NCBI RefSeq assembly: GCF_014207535.1
Contig: NZ_JACHGK010000002.1
Location: 186,001-250,000 of the forward strand
DNA: 64,000 nucleotides
Direction of reading: 5' to 3'
DNA from: Bacillus benzoevorans
Lineage (GTDB): Bacteria > Bacillota > Bacilli > Bacillales > Cytobacillaceae
Below, in pieces: positions 52,341-60,864 of this stretch. Every line of letters begins with the position of its first letter. The stretch's first letter is position 1. The notes below the pieces were generated by a model, which did not search any database, had not been told where the DNA came from, and was given only the letters and a program-made list of their open reading frames with translations. A program made the position numbers and the translations under genes.

Positions 52341-53441
52341 TTGGAAAAAGGAAAAATTTCTTCCCTGCAGATGGCGGTTCTATTATATCCTTCCATTATC
52401 GCCACCAGTATTATCTCTGTTCCCAGTATTGTGGCGAAATTTGCAAAAAATGATCTTTGGATCCCTCCGATGATGGCATCTGCCATCGGATTTTTGACCG
52501 TCTATATTGCCTATGAATTACATAAGCTTTATCCAAAGCAAACAGTCATTGAGTTCAGTGAACAAATTGCGGGTCGAATTGTAGGTAAAATCATTGGCTT
52601 GTATATTCTTGTATTTTACATTTTTGCGGTAGGACATATTGTTAGAGGATACAGTGAATTTATCATTAGTTCTTTTTTAGAAAGTACTCCGCTAATTGTC
52701 ATCATTGCCTCCATGATTCTGCTTTGCGCTTTTGCTGTACAGGGCGGTTTAGAAGTACTTGGGAGACTGGCTTTATTATTTTCGCCTTTATTTATTCTCC
52801 CCCTTCTCTCTTTTGTCATTTTTTTAAGCCCGGATTATGAAATGAAAAATATTTTCCCTATTTTCGGGAATGGGATCTTACCTGTCATAAAAGGCTCAAT
52901 CGTACCAGGGGGATGGTATTCGGAAATATTTCTTATGGCTTTTCTTCTACCTTATTTGTCGGATGGAAAAAAAGGGAGAAAGTTTGGCATGCTGACTGTA
53001 GTTAGCGTGATGCTCACTTTAGTAGTGGTCAATTTAACGGTTCTCTTTGTCCTTGGTATCACTACCTCTTCTAAGGTTTTTCCATTAATGGTGGCATCCC
53101 GTTACGTTAGTCTTGGCGGATTTTTTGAGAATGTAGAATCAATCGCCATGGCTGTTTGGATTGTGGGGGCCTTTATAAAAATCTCCGTCTTTTTTTATGT
53201 GTCAGTATTAGGTACAGCACAATGGCTGAAACTTTCTGACTATCGAGTTCTCATTTGGCCGTATACGATTTTCTTTGTTGAACTTGCCTACTGGTCCGTA
53301 CCAAATTCAGCGGAATATACCTCCTATTTAATGACTGTTCTGCCTTTTTACGGACCCTTTGCGCAAACGATTTTGCCGTTGTTTCTATTATTGCTGGCCG
53401 TTGTCAGGAAAAAAAGGCAAAAGCAGACGAAATCAAGCTAG
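52341..53441 (+). CDS. Spore germinant receptor B subunit (GerAB family permease)
   Basis: Encodes 366 residues, about ten membrane helices of the APC-like GerAB family; QMAVLLYPSIIATSIISVPSIVAKFAKNDLW at the start, split in two here, and YPKQTVIEFSEQIAG are typical. It is the probable germinant-binding subunit. The TTG at 52341 follows AAGGAGG. Last gene of the operon. Confidence 0.92.
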   Translation: MEKGKISSLQMAVLLYPSIIATSIISVPSIVAKFAKNDLWIPPMMASAIGFLTVYIAYELHKLYPKQTVIEFSEQIAGRIVGKIIGLYILVFYIFAVGHIVRGYSEFIISSFLESTPLIVIIASMILLCAFAVQGGLEVLGRLALLFSPLFILPLLSFVIFLSPDYEMKNIFPIFGNGILPVIKGSIVPGGWYSEIFLMAFLLPYLSDGKKGRKFGMLTVVSVMLTLVVVNLTVLFVLGITTSSKVFPLMVASRYVSLGGFFENVESIAMAVWIVGAFIKISVFFYVSVLGTAQWLKLSDYRVLIWPYTIFFVELAYWSVPNSAEYTSYLMTVLPFYGPFAQTILPLFLLLLAVVRKKRQKQTKSS

Positions 53442-53507
53442 CTAATGATAACAGTTCCTTCCGATTACGAAAAAAACTGACTACATTTATTTTAGGAGAT
53501 GATTTTC

Positions 53508-53702
53508 ATGGGTGCGATTGAACGAAACGGCTATCGTTTTGAGCCTGAGTATAGTGTGATTGAACAGAATGGCGCTATTCATGTCTATGACAACAAGGGA
53601 AAGTTTATAGAAGAAGTGAAGTTTTCTTTTTCAGGAAATTATCCTGAAATTGATCAGCTTGAACAGATTGTTGCTGAGTATTGTGAGGAAAAAGGGATCT
53701 GA
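53508..53702 (+). CDS. Small conserved protein (YbxH/DUF5370-like)
   Basis: Encodes 64 residues: MGAIERNGYRFEPEYSVIEQ then IHVYDNKGKFIEEVKF and YCEEKGI. It strongly recalls B. subtilis YbxH, a small protein of unknown function; the match is from memory. GGAGATGATTTTC precedes the ATG. Followed by an intrinsic terminator. Confidence 0.75.
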   Translation: MGAIERNGYRFEPEYSVIEQNGAIHVYDNKGKFIEEVKFSFSGNYPEIDQLEQIVAEYCEEKGI

Positions 53703-53805
53703 CTTTATGATTATGTTAATAGTTTGTTCATGATTTGTTCATGAATTAAAGATAATATAAAGAAGTGCAGTAAGCTTCAAAACCCCCTTTTAAATACCTT
53801 TTTCT

Positions 53806-53830
53806 ATCCGGCTAAATAGCCGGATTTTTT
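53806..53830 (+). terminator. Intrinsic terminator of the ger/ybxH region
   Basis: ATCCGGCTA-AA-TAGCCGGAT followed by a T-run; plus-strand. Confidence 0.85.
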
Positions 53831-53838
53831 GTTATTAG

Positions 53839-53866
53839 AAAAAACAGCCCGAATGGACTGTTTTTT
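53839..53866 (-). terminator. Terminator of the SLH amidase gene
   Basis: AAAAAACAG pairs with CTGTTTTTT around CCCGAATGGA; on the minus strand it follows the amidase stop directly. Confidence 0.8.
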
Positions 53867-53869
53867 ATT

Positions 53870-55375
53870 TTAGTATAATCCTGATACATTGAAGCCCTTT
53901 TGCTTATAGTAATCTAAGATGCCCCAATAAATGGCCTGTGCAGCAGACTGTCTCCACACATCTGATTTAAGCTTCGCATTATCAGCAGCATTATCGATGA
54001 ATCCTAGTTCTACTAGAGTTGCCGGCATATTATTCTCCCTTAAAACATGCAGGTTGCCAGCTTTTACCCCACGATCTTTTGTTTCTCCGATCGCTAATAG
54101 ACGATTTTGAATCGCTGTTGCGAGCATTTTACTGTCAGAAACATACGGGTTATATGCAGCACTGTAAAAATAAGTTTCGATTCCGTTGCCGCTGCCATTA
54201 AAGGCATTGGAATGAATACTGATAAACGCATTTCCTTTTGCTTTTTTAGCGATTGTAACACGTTCAGAAAGAGTAGGATAGGTGTCCCCTTCTCGTGTCA
54301 TGACAATTTTAAATGGAGTTTTAACCAATAAAGCTTTTACTTTTAGAGCCGTATCTAAATTGACGTTTTTCTCAAGTAATCCAAAACCGTCAGCCCCGTT
54401 GTCGCTGCCGCCATGTCCGGCATCAATCACCACAACTTGGGAACTTAAAGACTTAGAGTTTTCTGCTGGTATTGGCCCCTCGTTTGGTTTTGTTGGAGTT
54501 CCTGCAGAAGTATCCTTATCCCCATTTGGCTTTGGAGTTTCTCCTGATGGTTCCTTTTCCTCATTTGGTTGGCTTGCAGGATTTTCCTGCTGTGCCTCAA
54601 CAACGTAACTTCCGCTTACAAAACCTTCCACCGTGGATGTTTTTACATAAACCCAGCTGCCGACCCTGTATGCTTCATTTACTTTTGCCCCAGACATAAG
54701 AGATCCTTTAACACTATAGGCTGTTGAAGGACCTGTACGGACATTAAGTCCCCCATTTGCTGCAACGCTTAATAATCCCGTTGTCGTGACCTTCGGAGTG
54801 ATACGAAGCTTATAATTGATCGCCCTTGCCAGAAAGACCGCATAATCTGCCCGAGTGATTTGCTTATTAACAGCGAAATCACCATTTGCCAATCCTTGGG
54901 CGATCCCTCTATCCATAAGCTGAGAAGACGCTCCAGCCATTGTCAGCTTGCTGCCATATCCAAAAGCACGGCTGATAAATAACGCCATTTCACCTCTTGT
55001 TACGACCTTTTCAGGCTGGAAAGTGCCATTGGAGTATCCAGCAATAATCCCCTTGTTGGCAGCTGATTGAATATACCCCGAGGCAAATGAACTGCCGCTT
55101 ACATCTTTAAAAGAAGTTGTCGTTTTGCTGCCGTTTAATCCCAGTGCTCGTCCCAGCATAGCAGCTGCCTCTGCTCTTGTCACAGCCTTTCCCGGATAAA
55201 AATTGCCATTATTTCCGGATACGATTTGTCCTTGTGCCAAGTACATAATTTCATCATAGGCCCGATAAGAAGCAGTTACATCGACAAAGGTTTCAGCAGC
55301 AGTATGTGATGGTGCAGCAGTGAAGGAGAATAGACTAAAAGAAAGAAAAAATAAAAGTAAAGTTCGTTTTAACAT
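53870..55375 (-). CDS. SLH-anchored N-acetylmuramoyl-L-alanine amidase with SH3b domain
   Basis: A 501-residue secreted hydrolase. Signal peptide (about 1-30), three SLH repeats (starts at FVDVTASYRAYDEI, TSFKDVSGSSFASGYI and a degenerate third with ADYAVFLARAIN), an SH3b domain (GGLNVRTGPSTAYSVKGSL), a Pro/Glu/Lys linker and a C-terminal Amidase_3 domain. Zinc ligands: DAGHGG, LEKNVN, SIHSNAF; catalytic Glu in VELGFID. It would bind cell-wall polymer through SLH and cleave stem peptides. The ATG at 55375 starts the signal peptide. Confidence 0.92.
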   Translation of the reverse strand: MLKRTLLLFFLSFSLFSFTAAPSHTAAETFVDVTASYRAYDEIMYLAQGQIVSGNNGNFYPGKAVTRAEAAAMLGRALGLNGSKTTTSFKDVSGSSFASGYIQSAANKGIIAGYSNGTFQPEKVVTRGEMALFISRAFGYGSKLTMAGASSQLMDRGIAQGLANGDFAVNKQITRADYAVFLARAINYKLRITPKVTTTGLLSVAANGGLNVRTGPSTAYSVKGSLMSGAKVNEAYRVGSWVYVKTSTVEGFVSGSYVVEAQQENPASQPNEEKEPSGETPKPNGDKDTSAGTPTKPNEGPIPAENSKSLSSQVVVIDAGHGGSDNGADGFGLLEKNVNLDTALKVKALLVKTPFKIVMTREGDTYPTLSERVTIAKKAKGNAFISIHSNAFNGSGNGIETYFYSAAYNPYVSDSKMLATAIQNRLLAIGETKDRGVKAGNLHVLRENNMPATLVELGFIDNAADNAKLKSDVWRQSAAQAIYWGILDYYKQKGFNVSGLY

Positions 55376-55529
55376 ATGTATTTTATCCCTCACTTTTCTT
55401 TGTTCATACACTTCTATATCGGTTGAATCACTTAATTTTTTAATATTATTTTCATATCAAGATAGGAAACTTGCATTGAATTTCACATATTTGTGCCATT
55501 TTTTAAAAATATTTCCCTGTTATAGTACA

Positions 55530-55558
55530 TTTACATATTTTCATGAACGTGTTATAAT
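55530..55558 (+). promoter_or_regulatory. Promoter of candidate small RNA
   Basis: TTTACA, 17-bp spacer, TATAAT: near-perfect sigma-A promoter on the plus strand, divergent from the amidase gene, with no coding region downstream. Confidence 0.8.
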
Positions 55559-55564
55559 ATAGTT

Positions 55565-55723
55565 AGGTTGGATAGCGCGCGTGGCTATCATTGTATTTGA
55601 GCGAAGGCGGAGCTAAATACAGAGTCCTTTCCTTCAGGCAGGGAAAGCAGAATGAGGGTATGAAATCAATTTATGAATAATGAATAAAAGCCAAACCTCT
55701 TTGAATGGTTTGGCTTTTCTATT
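55565..55723 (+). ncRNA. Candidate structured small RNA with own promoter and terminator
   Basis: About 160 nt. Hairpin 1: GATAGC/GCTATC (571-576, 584-589 of 55xxx). Hairpin 2: TGTATTT-AGC/GCTAAATACA (55592-55602, 55612-55621) with a purine loop GAAGGCGGA. Hairpin 3: CTTTCC/GGAAAG (55627-55632, 55642-55647). An unpaired linker with GAGGG follows, then a perfect 11-bp terminator AAAGCCAAACC/GGTTTGGCTTT (55687-55717) with a T-tail. No open frame of note. It does not look like a riboswitch because no gene follows on this strand. I do not recognise the family. Confidence 0.65.
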
Positions 55724-55729
55724 TTTAGG

Positions 55730-55762
55730 AACGGGGGCGAACGTAACTGCTTCTCCCCCGTT
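55730..55762 (-). terminator. Hairpin after dinB-fold gene 2
   Basis: AACGGGGG (55730-55737) pairs with CCCCCGTT (55755-55762). Minus-strand T-tail is weak. Confidence 0.6.
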
Positions 55763-55765
55763 TCT

Positions 55766-56278
55766 TTAATTTCGAATCCCGATTACCCGTTTTATCTCTT
55801 TTATTTGCTCGATATGACGCTGTTCATGTAAATCAAGCAGTTCTACCCACTGATCTAGGGAGAGATGGCCATAAACAGGATGCTGGAATGATTTTTCTGC
55901 TAAAATAGACTTGTCCTCTATCGAGTTTAATAAATCCGTGAGTCTATTTCTTGAATCCTGCAGCCATTTTAACATTTGCTGTACTTCATAGGGACCATCT
56001 CCCGGTTCAACAATGTCCGGTGCTTTCCGCTTCTTTGATCGATCCAGAATAAACTGAAGACTTTTGTGTTCTGCTTTTCTTTCATCGTTTGTCCGCAGAC
56101 CAATCTCTATCGCCTTAGTTGAAGCTCTTTCTACAAGAAACAGATGGTGGCAAATTTGAGCTATGCTCCATTCAAGTGGTTCCCTGCGATAGTTAAATGT
56201 CTCAGAGCTTAATACAATCATTTCTTTTACTAGTTTATTTCGTGACTCTGCTAAGTGAACCATTATTTCTTCTCCCAT
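55766..56278 (-). CDS. DinB-fold protein (second)
   Basis: Encodes 170 residues: WSIAQICHHLFLVERAS with the first metal histidines and WVELLDLHEQRHIEQIKEI at the C-terminus, the DinB_2 pattern. Function unknown; relatives include YfiT-type metal-dependent hydrolases and thiol transferases. AAAGGGGAAACCGT precedes the ATG at 56278; an in-frame ATG five codons in is also possible. Confidence 0.8.
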   Translation of the reverse strand: MGEEIMVHLAESRNKLVKEMIVLSSETFNYRREPLEWSIAQICHHLFLVERASTKAIEIGLRTNDERKAEHKSLQFILDRSKKRKAPDIVEPGDGPYEVQQMLKWLQDSRNRLTDLLNSIEDKSILAEKSFQHPVYGHLSLDQWVELLDLHEQRHIEQIKEIKRVIGIRN

Positions 56279-56485
56279 ACGGTTTCCCCTTTCACTGGAA
56301 AATAAAGCTAGTTATCCCTATTCTGTTATATTCATAATTAAAGAAAATATTCAATGGAACACAATTTTTCTCCTCTGTAGGAAATGATGAATAGAATATG
56401 AAGCAAAATGATATTTTTAGTGGATGTTAGCAGAAAGATAGTATAGTATAATTTTATTATTACATCATAGTATTTGAGGTTTGTT

Positions 56486-57733
56486 ATGAAAAAAACAGGT
56501 CGGATTACATGTCTAGGTATCGCCATTATAGTTGAAATCATACAATTTCTTTTTTTAAGTGATTTTACTAAAACTGATACAATCATTCATGTTCTTATTT
56601 TGCTAATAATAGCTTGGATGTTAGGTTATCTGTTTGACAAAATGAAATTCTATATCCAAAGAATGAATGAAAGTGAAAAATATTATAAACAATTAATCGA
56701 AACGATTCCTGATGCTATTGTCATTCATTATCAAGATATCATCATTTATGTCAATGAATCAGGAAAAAATATGTTAGGTGCCCAGAAAAAGGAAGAGGTT
56801 GTTGGGATGTGCATCTACGATTTTATTAATCTCAATTATAAGGAGATAGCCAAGAAACGGATGGACGATCTTCGTAGAGATCATAAAACCACTAATAATG
56901 TAGAACAAAAATTAATTCGCCTGGACAAAAAGACCATTTATATCGAAATCTCCAGCCGTTCCATCATTTATGAAGGGAAAGAGGCTATCTTATCAGTCTT
57001 TAAGGACATAACGGATAAAAAAGTTGAAACAGAAGGTCTTTTGCAGAAGTCTGAAAAACTTGCTCTTGTTGGACAAATGGCTGCAGGAATTGCCCATGAA
57101 ATCCGAAATCCTCTCACATCTATCCAAGGATTTATTCAGTTATTTAAATCAAAATATCCTAGTGACGCAGAACATTTTACCCTTGTCCTATCTGAATTAG
57201 AACGCATCAATTTAATTGTTGGTGAATTTTTAGTATTAGCAAAACCAACTGCCGTTATTTTTAAAGAAAAAGCAATTAATAAATTAATTCAAGATGTGGT
57301 GACGTTAACCAATACACAGGCGATTATGAGTAATATTCAAATTTTTGTGGAATCGGAATCTTACATTCCGCCTATTATATGTGAAGAAAATCAGTTAAAA
57401 CAGGTGTTTATCAACATTTTGAAAAATTCAATTGAAGCTATGCCTAATGGGGGCATTATTGATGTAAAGATCAAATTAAAGGAAAATGATAAGGTATCCA
57501 TACGTATTATGGATCAGGGAGTCGGCATCCCGGAAAATCGAATCCCGACATTGGGCGAACCTTTTTATACAACAAAAGAAAAAGGTACCGGTTTAGGCTT
57601 AATGACCAGCTATACGATTATTGACAGACATGAAGGGGAACTAAAGATTTCCAGCAAGGTGAATGAGGGTACTACGGTAGAAGTGATTTTACCTGTTTGC
57701 CCACCTTCTACCCAAACCCGGCAAAACCAATAA
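56486..57733 (+). CDS. Orphan PAS-domain sensor histidine kinase, sporulation-kinase type
   Basis: Encodes 415 residues. Two N-terminal membrane helices, a PAS domain (YYKQLIETIPDAIVIHYQD onward), dimerisation/phosphoacceptor GIAHEIRNPLTSIQGF (His204) and an HATPase domain with N box NILKNSIEAMPNGG, DQGVGIPE and GTGLGL. The layout resembles KinB/KinE-like kinases that feed Spo0F. No response regulator gene adjoins it. The ATG at 56486 follows GAGG. Confidence 0.88.
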   Translation: MKKTGRITCLGIAIIVEIIQFLFLSDFTKTDTIIHVLILLIIAWMLGYLFDKMKFYIQRMNESEKYYKQLIETIPDAIVIHYQDIIIYVNESGKNMLGAQKKEEVVGMCIYDFINLNYKEIAKKRMDDLRRDHKTTNNVEQKLIRLDKKTIYIEISSRSIIYEGKEAILSVFKDITDKKVETEGLLQKSEKLALVGQMAAGIAHEIRNPLTSIQGFIQLFKSKYPSDAEHFTLVLSELERINLIVGEFLVLAKPTAVIFKEKAINKLIQDVVTLTNTQAIMSNIQIFVESESYIPPIICEENQLKQVFINILKNSIEAMPNGGIIDVKIKLKENDKVSIRIMDQGVGIPENRIPTLGEPFYTTKEKGTGLGLMTSYTIIDRHEGELKISSKVNEGTTVEVILPVCPPSTQTRQNQ

Positions 57734-57741
57734 AACCCTCA

Positions 57742-57775
57742 TAAAGGAAGCAGACTCTAGGTTGCTTCCTTTATT
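57742..57775. terminator. Bidirectional terminator
   Basis: AAAGGAAGCA pairs with TTGCTTCCTTT (one bulge) between the kinase and the convergent AEC transporter gene. Confidence 0.8.
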
Positions 57776-58694
57776 TTACCAATACGATTAAAAATGGCAG
57801 GATAAAAAAGGATAATAACGTCGTCCAAAGAATCGTTTTTGTAACGATTGTTGGAGAGGCATCAAACTTTTGCGCTAATATCCCGGCATTTACAGCCGTC
57901 GGCATACAAGCCAAAACAAATAATACGGAAAAAAGAATGCCCTCAATATTTAATAAAGATAAACAGAATAATGCGATTAACGGGGCAAGTAATAAGCGGA
58001 TTCCCATTCCAGCCCAAAACGTCGTTTCGGTGGTATGGTTCAGCTTTTCCGTTTTTACATTCATCATCTGTACTCCAAGAATGGCCAGAACCACCGGAGA
58101 ATAGGCTTCGGCAATCATCGAAAGACCGCTTTCCAGCCCGCTTGGCACCGAAAGCTGAAGTAGGCGGAACCCCAGCGCCAGTATCGCCGCATAAATCGCT
58201 GGCAGAGAAAACACTGATTTAACGGCATTTTTCATATTAAAATGCGAGCGAGCGGCAAAATAAATGCCAATTGTATTGATGATCACCATTTGCAAAACGA
58301 TAAAGACAGACGCCTTATCAAGACCAAGCTGCCCGAAAGCAAGCAGCACCAGCGGAATCCCGTAATTGACACTGTTGGTAAAGGCCGAGATAAGTGTCAA
58401 TGCGGCGATATTATTGGCCGGTAATCTCAGCAGCTTCCCTAGTCCGTTCGCCAAGCCCCAAAGCAGCACCAGATTTAATAAGGAGTAGGCTAAAATGAAG
58501 TAGACATCCTGATAGCTGACCTCTGCTTTCATTAGCGTCTCAAATATTAAAACCGGGGTTAAATAGTATAAGACCATCGTTAATAGCGGTTTAATCTCAA
58601 GCTGTTTAAACCGGCTGAGCAGTGCACCGGCAATAACGGGCAAAGAGAGCGGTACGATTACTTCAAAAAGTGTGGAAAAAATACTTTCAATCAT
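57771..58694 (-). CDS. AEC family transporter (auxin efflux carrier superfamily)
   Basis: Encodes 307 residues with about ten membrane segments: VPLSLPVIAGALLSR, LTLISAFTNSVNYGIPLVLLAFG and ACMPTAVNAGILAQKFD are typical AEC motifs. Bacterial members move organic acids such as malate or malonate. Single gene; the substrate is not predictable. Confidence 0.85.
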   Translation of the reverse strand: MIESIFSTLFEVIVPLSLPVIAGALLSRFKQLEIKPLLTMVLYYLTPVLIFETLMKAEVSYQDVYFILAYSLLNLVLLWGLANGLGKLLRLPANNIAALTLISAFTNSVNYGIPLVLLAFGQLGLDKASVFIVLQMVIINTIGIYFAARSHFNMKNAVKSVFSLPAIYAAILALGFRLLQLSVPSGLESGLSMIAEAYSPVVLAILGVQMMNVKTEKLNHTTETTFWAGMGIRLLLAPLIALFCLSLLNIEGILFSVLFVLACMPTAVNAGILAQKFDASPTIVTKTILWTTLLSFFILPFLIVLVK

Positions 58695-58745
58695 GCTGCG
58701 AAATCCTCTCTATCTCATGAACAAATAAGAATTGTTTTATTGAAT

Positions 58746-58776
58746 GAAGCCGGTTCACACGATGGGAGCCGGCTTC
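58746..58776 (-). terminator. Hairpin after universal stress protein gene
   Basis: GAAGCCGG (58746-58753) pairs with CCGGCTTC (58769-58776). T-tail weak on the minus strand. Confidence 0.6.
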
Positions 58777-58812
58777 GCTATACTACTTTAACTATTATTT
58801 ATGTACCCATGT

Positions 58813-59241
58813 TTATTTCATCAGCAGCACTGGCACAGGAGATTGCTGTGTAATGGTGTGACTGACACTGCCTAGATATTCTTTAAACCCGCTCAAACCG
58901 CGGCTGCCCATGATAATGCAGTCACATTCCAATTCTTTTGCGTACTGTAATATCACGTATGCAGGAGAACCTAATTTTACCATCACTTCAGTGGAATTCG
59001 GAATTTCCTCTAACTTTGTTTTTACCGTTTCCACAACTTTGAACGCATCTTCTTCCACAGCTGCTTTATAGCGAATATACAAATCATTCGGCGTATGTGC
59101 AGGCTTTGGTGATACCGGTGCAACATGAATGACGGTGATTTTCACTGCAGGGTCTAACTTCGCAAATTGTATCGCCTTATCTAATGACGCGGAGGCTAAC
59201 GTTGAACCATCATAAGGGACAAGAATATTTGAAAATAACAT
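58813..59241 (-). CDS. Universal stress protein (UspA family)
   Basis: Encodes 142 residues: ILVPYDGSTLASASLDKAI at the N-terminus and the ATP-binding GSRGLSGFKEYLGSVSHTI motif (G-2X-G-9X-G-S/T) at the C-terminus. Cytoplasmic stress-associated nucleotide-binding protein. The ATG at 59241 is 9 bp after AGGAG; a TTG at 59250 is closer. Confidence 0.9.
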   Translation of the reverse strand: MLFSNILVPYDGSTLASASLDKAIQFAKLDPAVKITVIHVAPVSPKPAHTPNDLYIRYKAAVEEDAFKVVETVKTKLEEIPNSTEVMVKLGSPAYVILQYAKELECDCIIMGSRGLSGFKEYLGSVSHTITQQSPVPVLLMK

Positions 59242-59480
59242 TTTATACAACTCCTAATTTTTATCAAAATATTGTGTTTATATGATCATTATAAATTTAA
59301 AACTGGAATATGTAAAAAAGTAAGGTTTTTTTCTGATTGCATGATAAAAATTTCAAGTATTTCTTTTTTCCAATATGTCCAGTATCCTCCATTAAGATTT
59401 CTTTAGAAAAAAATAAGAAATGCTGGAAATGAGACATACTATAACTGTCACATTTAGTATTCATTTAAGGAGGGACAGCT

Positions 59481-59621
59481 ATGTCCAAGAAGAGAATGCA
59501 GCCATCACCTGATGTGGATCAAAAGAAGCTATTAGATGATAAAGTTAAAGCTGCAAGAGCAAATGGCTTTGAAGACGATCATACGCGTCGAGTAACCCCG
59601 AACGGAGCGGACGGACAGTAA
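59481..59621 (+). CDS. Unknown 46-residue basic/acidic protein, possibly spore-associated
   Basis: MSKKRMQPSPDVDQKKLLDD... ending TRRVTPNGADGQ; fully hydrophilic, no membrane segment. A strong AAGGAGGGAC ribosome binding site supports it. Upstream CATACTA (59435-59441) equals the forespore -10 consensus, though no clear -35 is visible. Size and composition resemble minor small spore proteins; no family assignment. Confidence 0.7.
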   Translation: MSKKRMQPSPDVDQKKLLDDKVKAARANGFEDDHTRRVTPNGADGQ

Positions 59622-59651
59622 GTCCAGCCAATATGGAAAGGGGTGAGCTTC

Positions 59652-59954
59652 ATGGAGTTTCTATCTCGAGAGCAGATCATTCATGAATTACAAGAATCTT
59701 TTCAAGGGATTATGAGTCAGTACCATATAGATGACATCGGAATATTTGAGGAAGAAGGTCAGGGTAATCGGTACTATATGGGCTATACCGTTAAAAAGCG
59801 CGGGAAAACGTACCATATACACAGTCCCTATGCGAAAAACAACAGCGGAGGATTGACCCCTGTGCAACATGAATGGACAGTCGAATCTGATGAACCGCAA
59901 AAAGAGGATCTAAAGGGATTTCCTGATTTAGACAGTGTGTTACACGAAATATAA
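59652..59954 (+). CDS. Conserved Bacillaceae protein (possibly DUF5634)
   Basis: Encodes 100 residues from ATG 59652: MEFLSREQIIHELQESFQ, IDDIGIFEEEGQGNRYYMGY and EWTVESDEPQKEDLKGF. It resembles a small Bacillus family I remember as DUF5634; function unknown. AAAGGGG precedes the ATG. About 30 bp after the 46-residue gene, probably cotranscribed. Confidence 0.7.
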   Translation: MEFLSREQIIHELQESFQGIMSQYHIDDIGIFEEEGQGNRYYMGYTVKKRGKTYHIHSPYAKNNSGGLTPVQHEWTVESDEPQKEDLKGFPDLDSVLHEI

Positions 59955-60017
59955 GGCCGATTTTTGAACCAGTAACTGCAAATGTCCGATAAAGTAAAAA
60001 GCATCGATCAACAAAAA

Positions 60018-60059
60018 ATAATCCTCCATTATTCCCAATTCTGAACAATGGAGGATTAT
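60018..60059 (-). terminator. Terminator of the 68-residue gene
   Basis: ATAATCCTCCATT (60018-60030) pairs perfectly with AATGGAGGATTAT (60047-60059); TTTTTTG follows on the minus strand. Confidence 0.85.
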
Positions 60060-60077
60060 GGTTGGTTTACATTCTGT

Positions 60078-60284
60078 TCAAACATATACTTCCTCTTTTT
60101 CCTTTTCGATTATTGTTTCGTTAAAAGCTTCTTCCCACCAGTAGTGCTCATTTATAACAGGGTGTTTTACAGGATGTTTTACCGGTTCGATCCATTCTTT
60201 TGGCGGCACTACATTTACTACCTCTTCCACCTCCATTAAATCTAAAATGATTTCATAAATTTCGTCAAAATGGGCGAATGACAT
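60078..60284 (-). CDS. Small acidic protein with KHPV tandem motif
   Basis: Encodes 68 residues. Starts MSFAHFDEIYEIILDLME, then a VEEVVNVVPP stretch, a tandem VKHPVKHPV, and NEHYWWEEAF before a Glu/Lys tail. GGAGGTGGAGATC precedes the ATG at 60284. Not recognised; the His-Pro repeat and tryptophan pair could bind metal or a partner. Confidence 0.65.
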   Translation of the reverse strand: MSFAHFDEIYEIILDLMEVEEVVNVVPPKEWIEPVKHPVKHPVINEHYWWEEAFNETIIEKEKEEVYV

Positions 60285-60403
60285 GATCTCCACCTCCATT
60301 CTTTTCGAGGGGGATTTTATTAATTTTCTATCCCCTTCTTTACTTCAATTATATGCGGCGAGGATCCTTGGTACAATTACCAAATGTGTAAATATTTTGA
60401 ACC

Positions 60404-60754
60404 TTATATATTGGTAAATGAGTCACACATGGACCTCAAGGTATGCAGCCTGGGGGTGAAAATGAACAGCTCATCCTTATTTATATCAATATATTCCCCA
60501 ATGATCGCAATCGCCCTGCGGAAGTCATTCACCAGTTCGGTCGTATACTTTTCATCAAAAAGAAATCGATTAATCCTCAGCAGCTCATCCGCGATAATGT
60601 TTAATTTAAATTCTTCTACAAGATTCTTCAACCGATATAATTGATCCGGGTGTGAAAGATTTGTATTATTTTCCCTGTAGCTCTTTTGCACATATTCGAA
60701 AAACCCTCTTATATTTTCAGCCAGTAAATTTGCTTTCATCTGATCGAAGTCCAA
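60404..60754 (-). CDS. Unknown 116-residue helical protein
   Basis: Predicted all-helical: MDFDQMKANLLAENIRGFFEYVQ, LYRLKNLVEEFKLNIIADELL, ELVNDFRRAIAIIGEYI. No motif recognised. The start is probably TTG 60754, ten bases after AGAGG; the GTG at 60766 abuts the ribosome binding site. Single gene between terminated neighbours. Confidence 0.6.
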   Translation of the reverse strand: MDFDQMKANLLAENIRGFFEYVQKSYRENNTNLSHPDQLYRLKNLVEEFKLNIIADELLRINRFLFDEKYTTELVNDFRRAIAIIGEYIDINKDELFIFTPRLHTLRSMCDSFTNI

Positions 60755-60832
60755 TGCATCATTCACCTCTTTATTATCCTATATAGTAAAATGTATGAAC
60801 TATATTCTATGATATTCTCTAATAAGACAAAA

Positions 60833-60858
60833 AGCGGAAGCACAAGGCTGTCCGCTTA
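60833..60858 (-). terminator. Terminator of the MFS transporter gene
   Basis: AAGCGGA (60833-60839) pairs with TCCGCTT (60852-60858); on the minus strand TTTTTGTCTT follows. Confidence 0.75.
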
Positions 60859-60864
60859 AAATTT

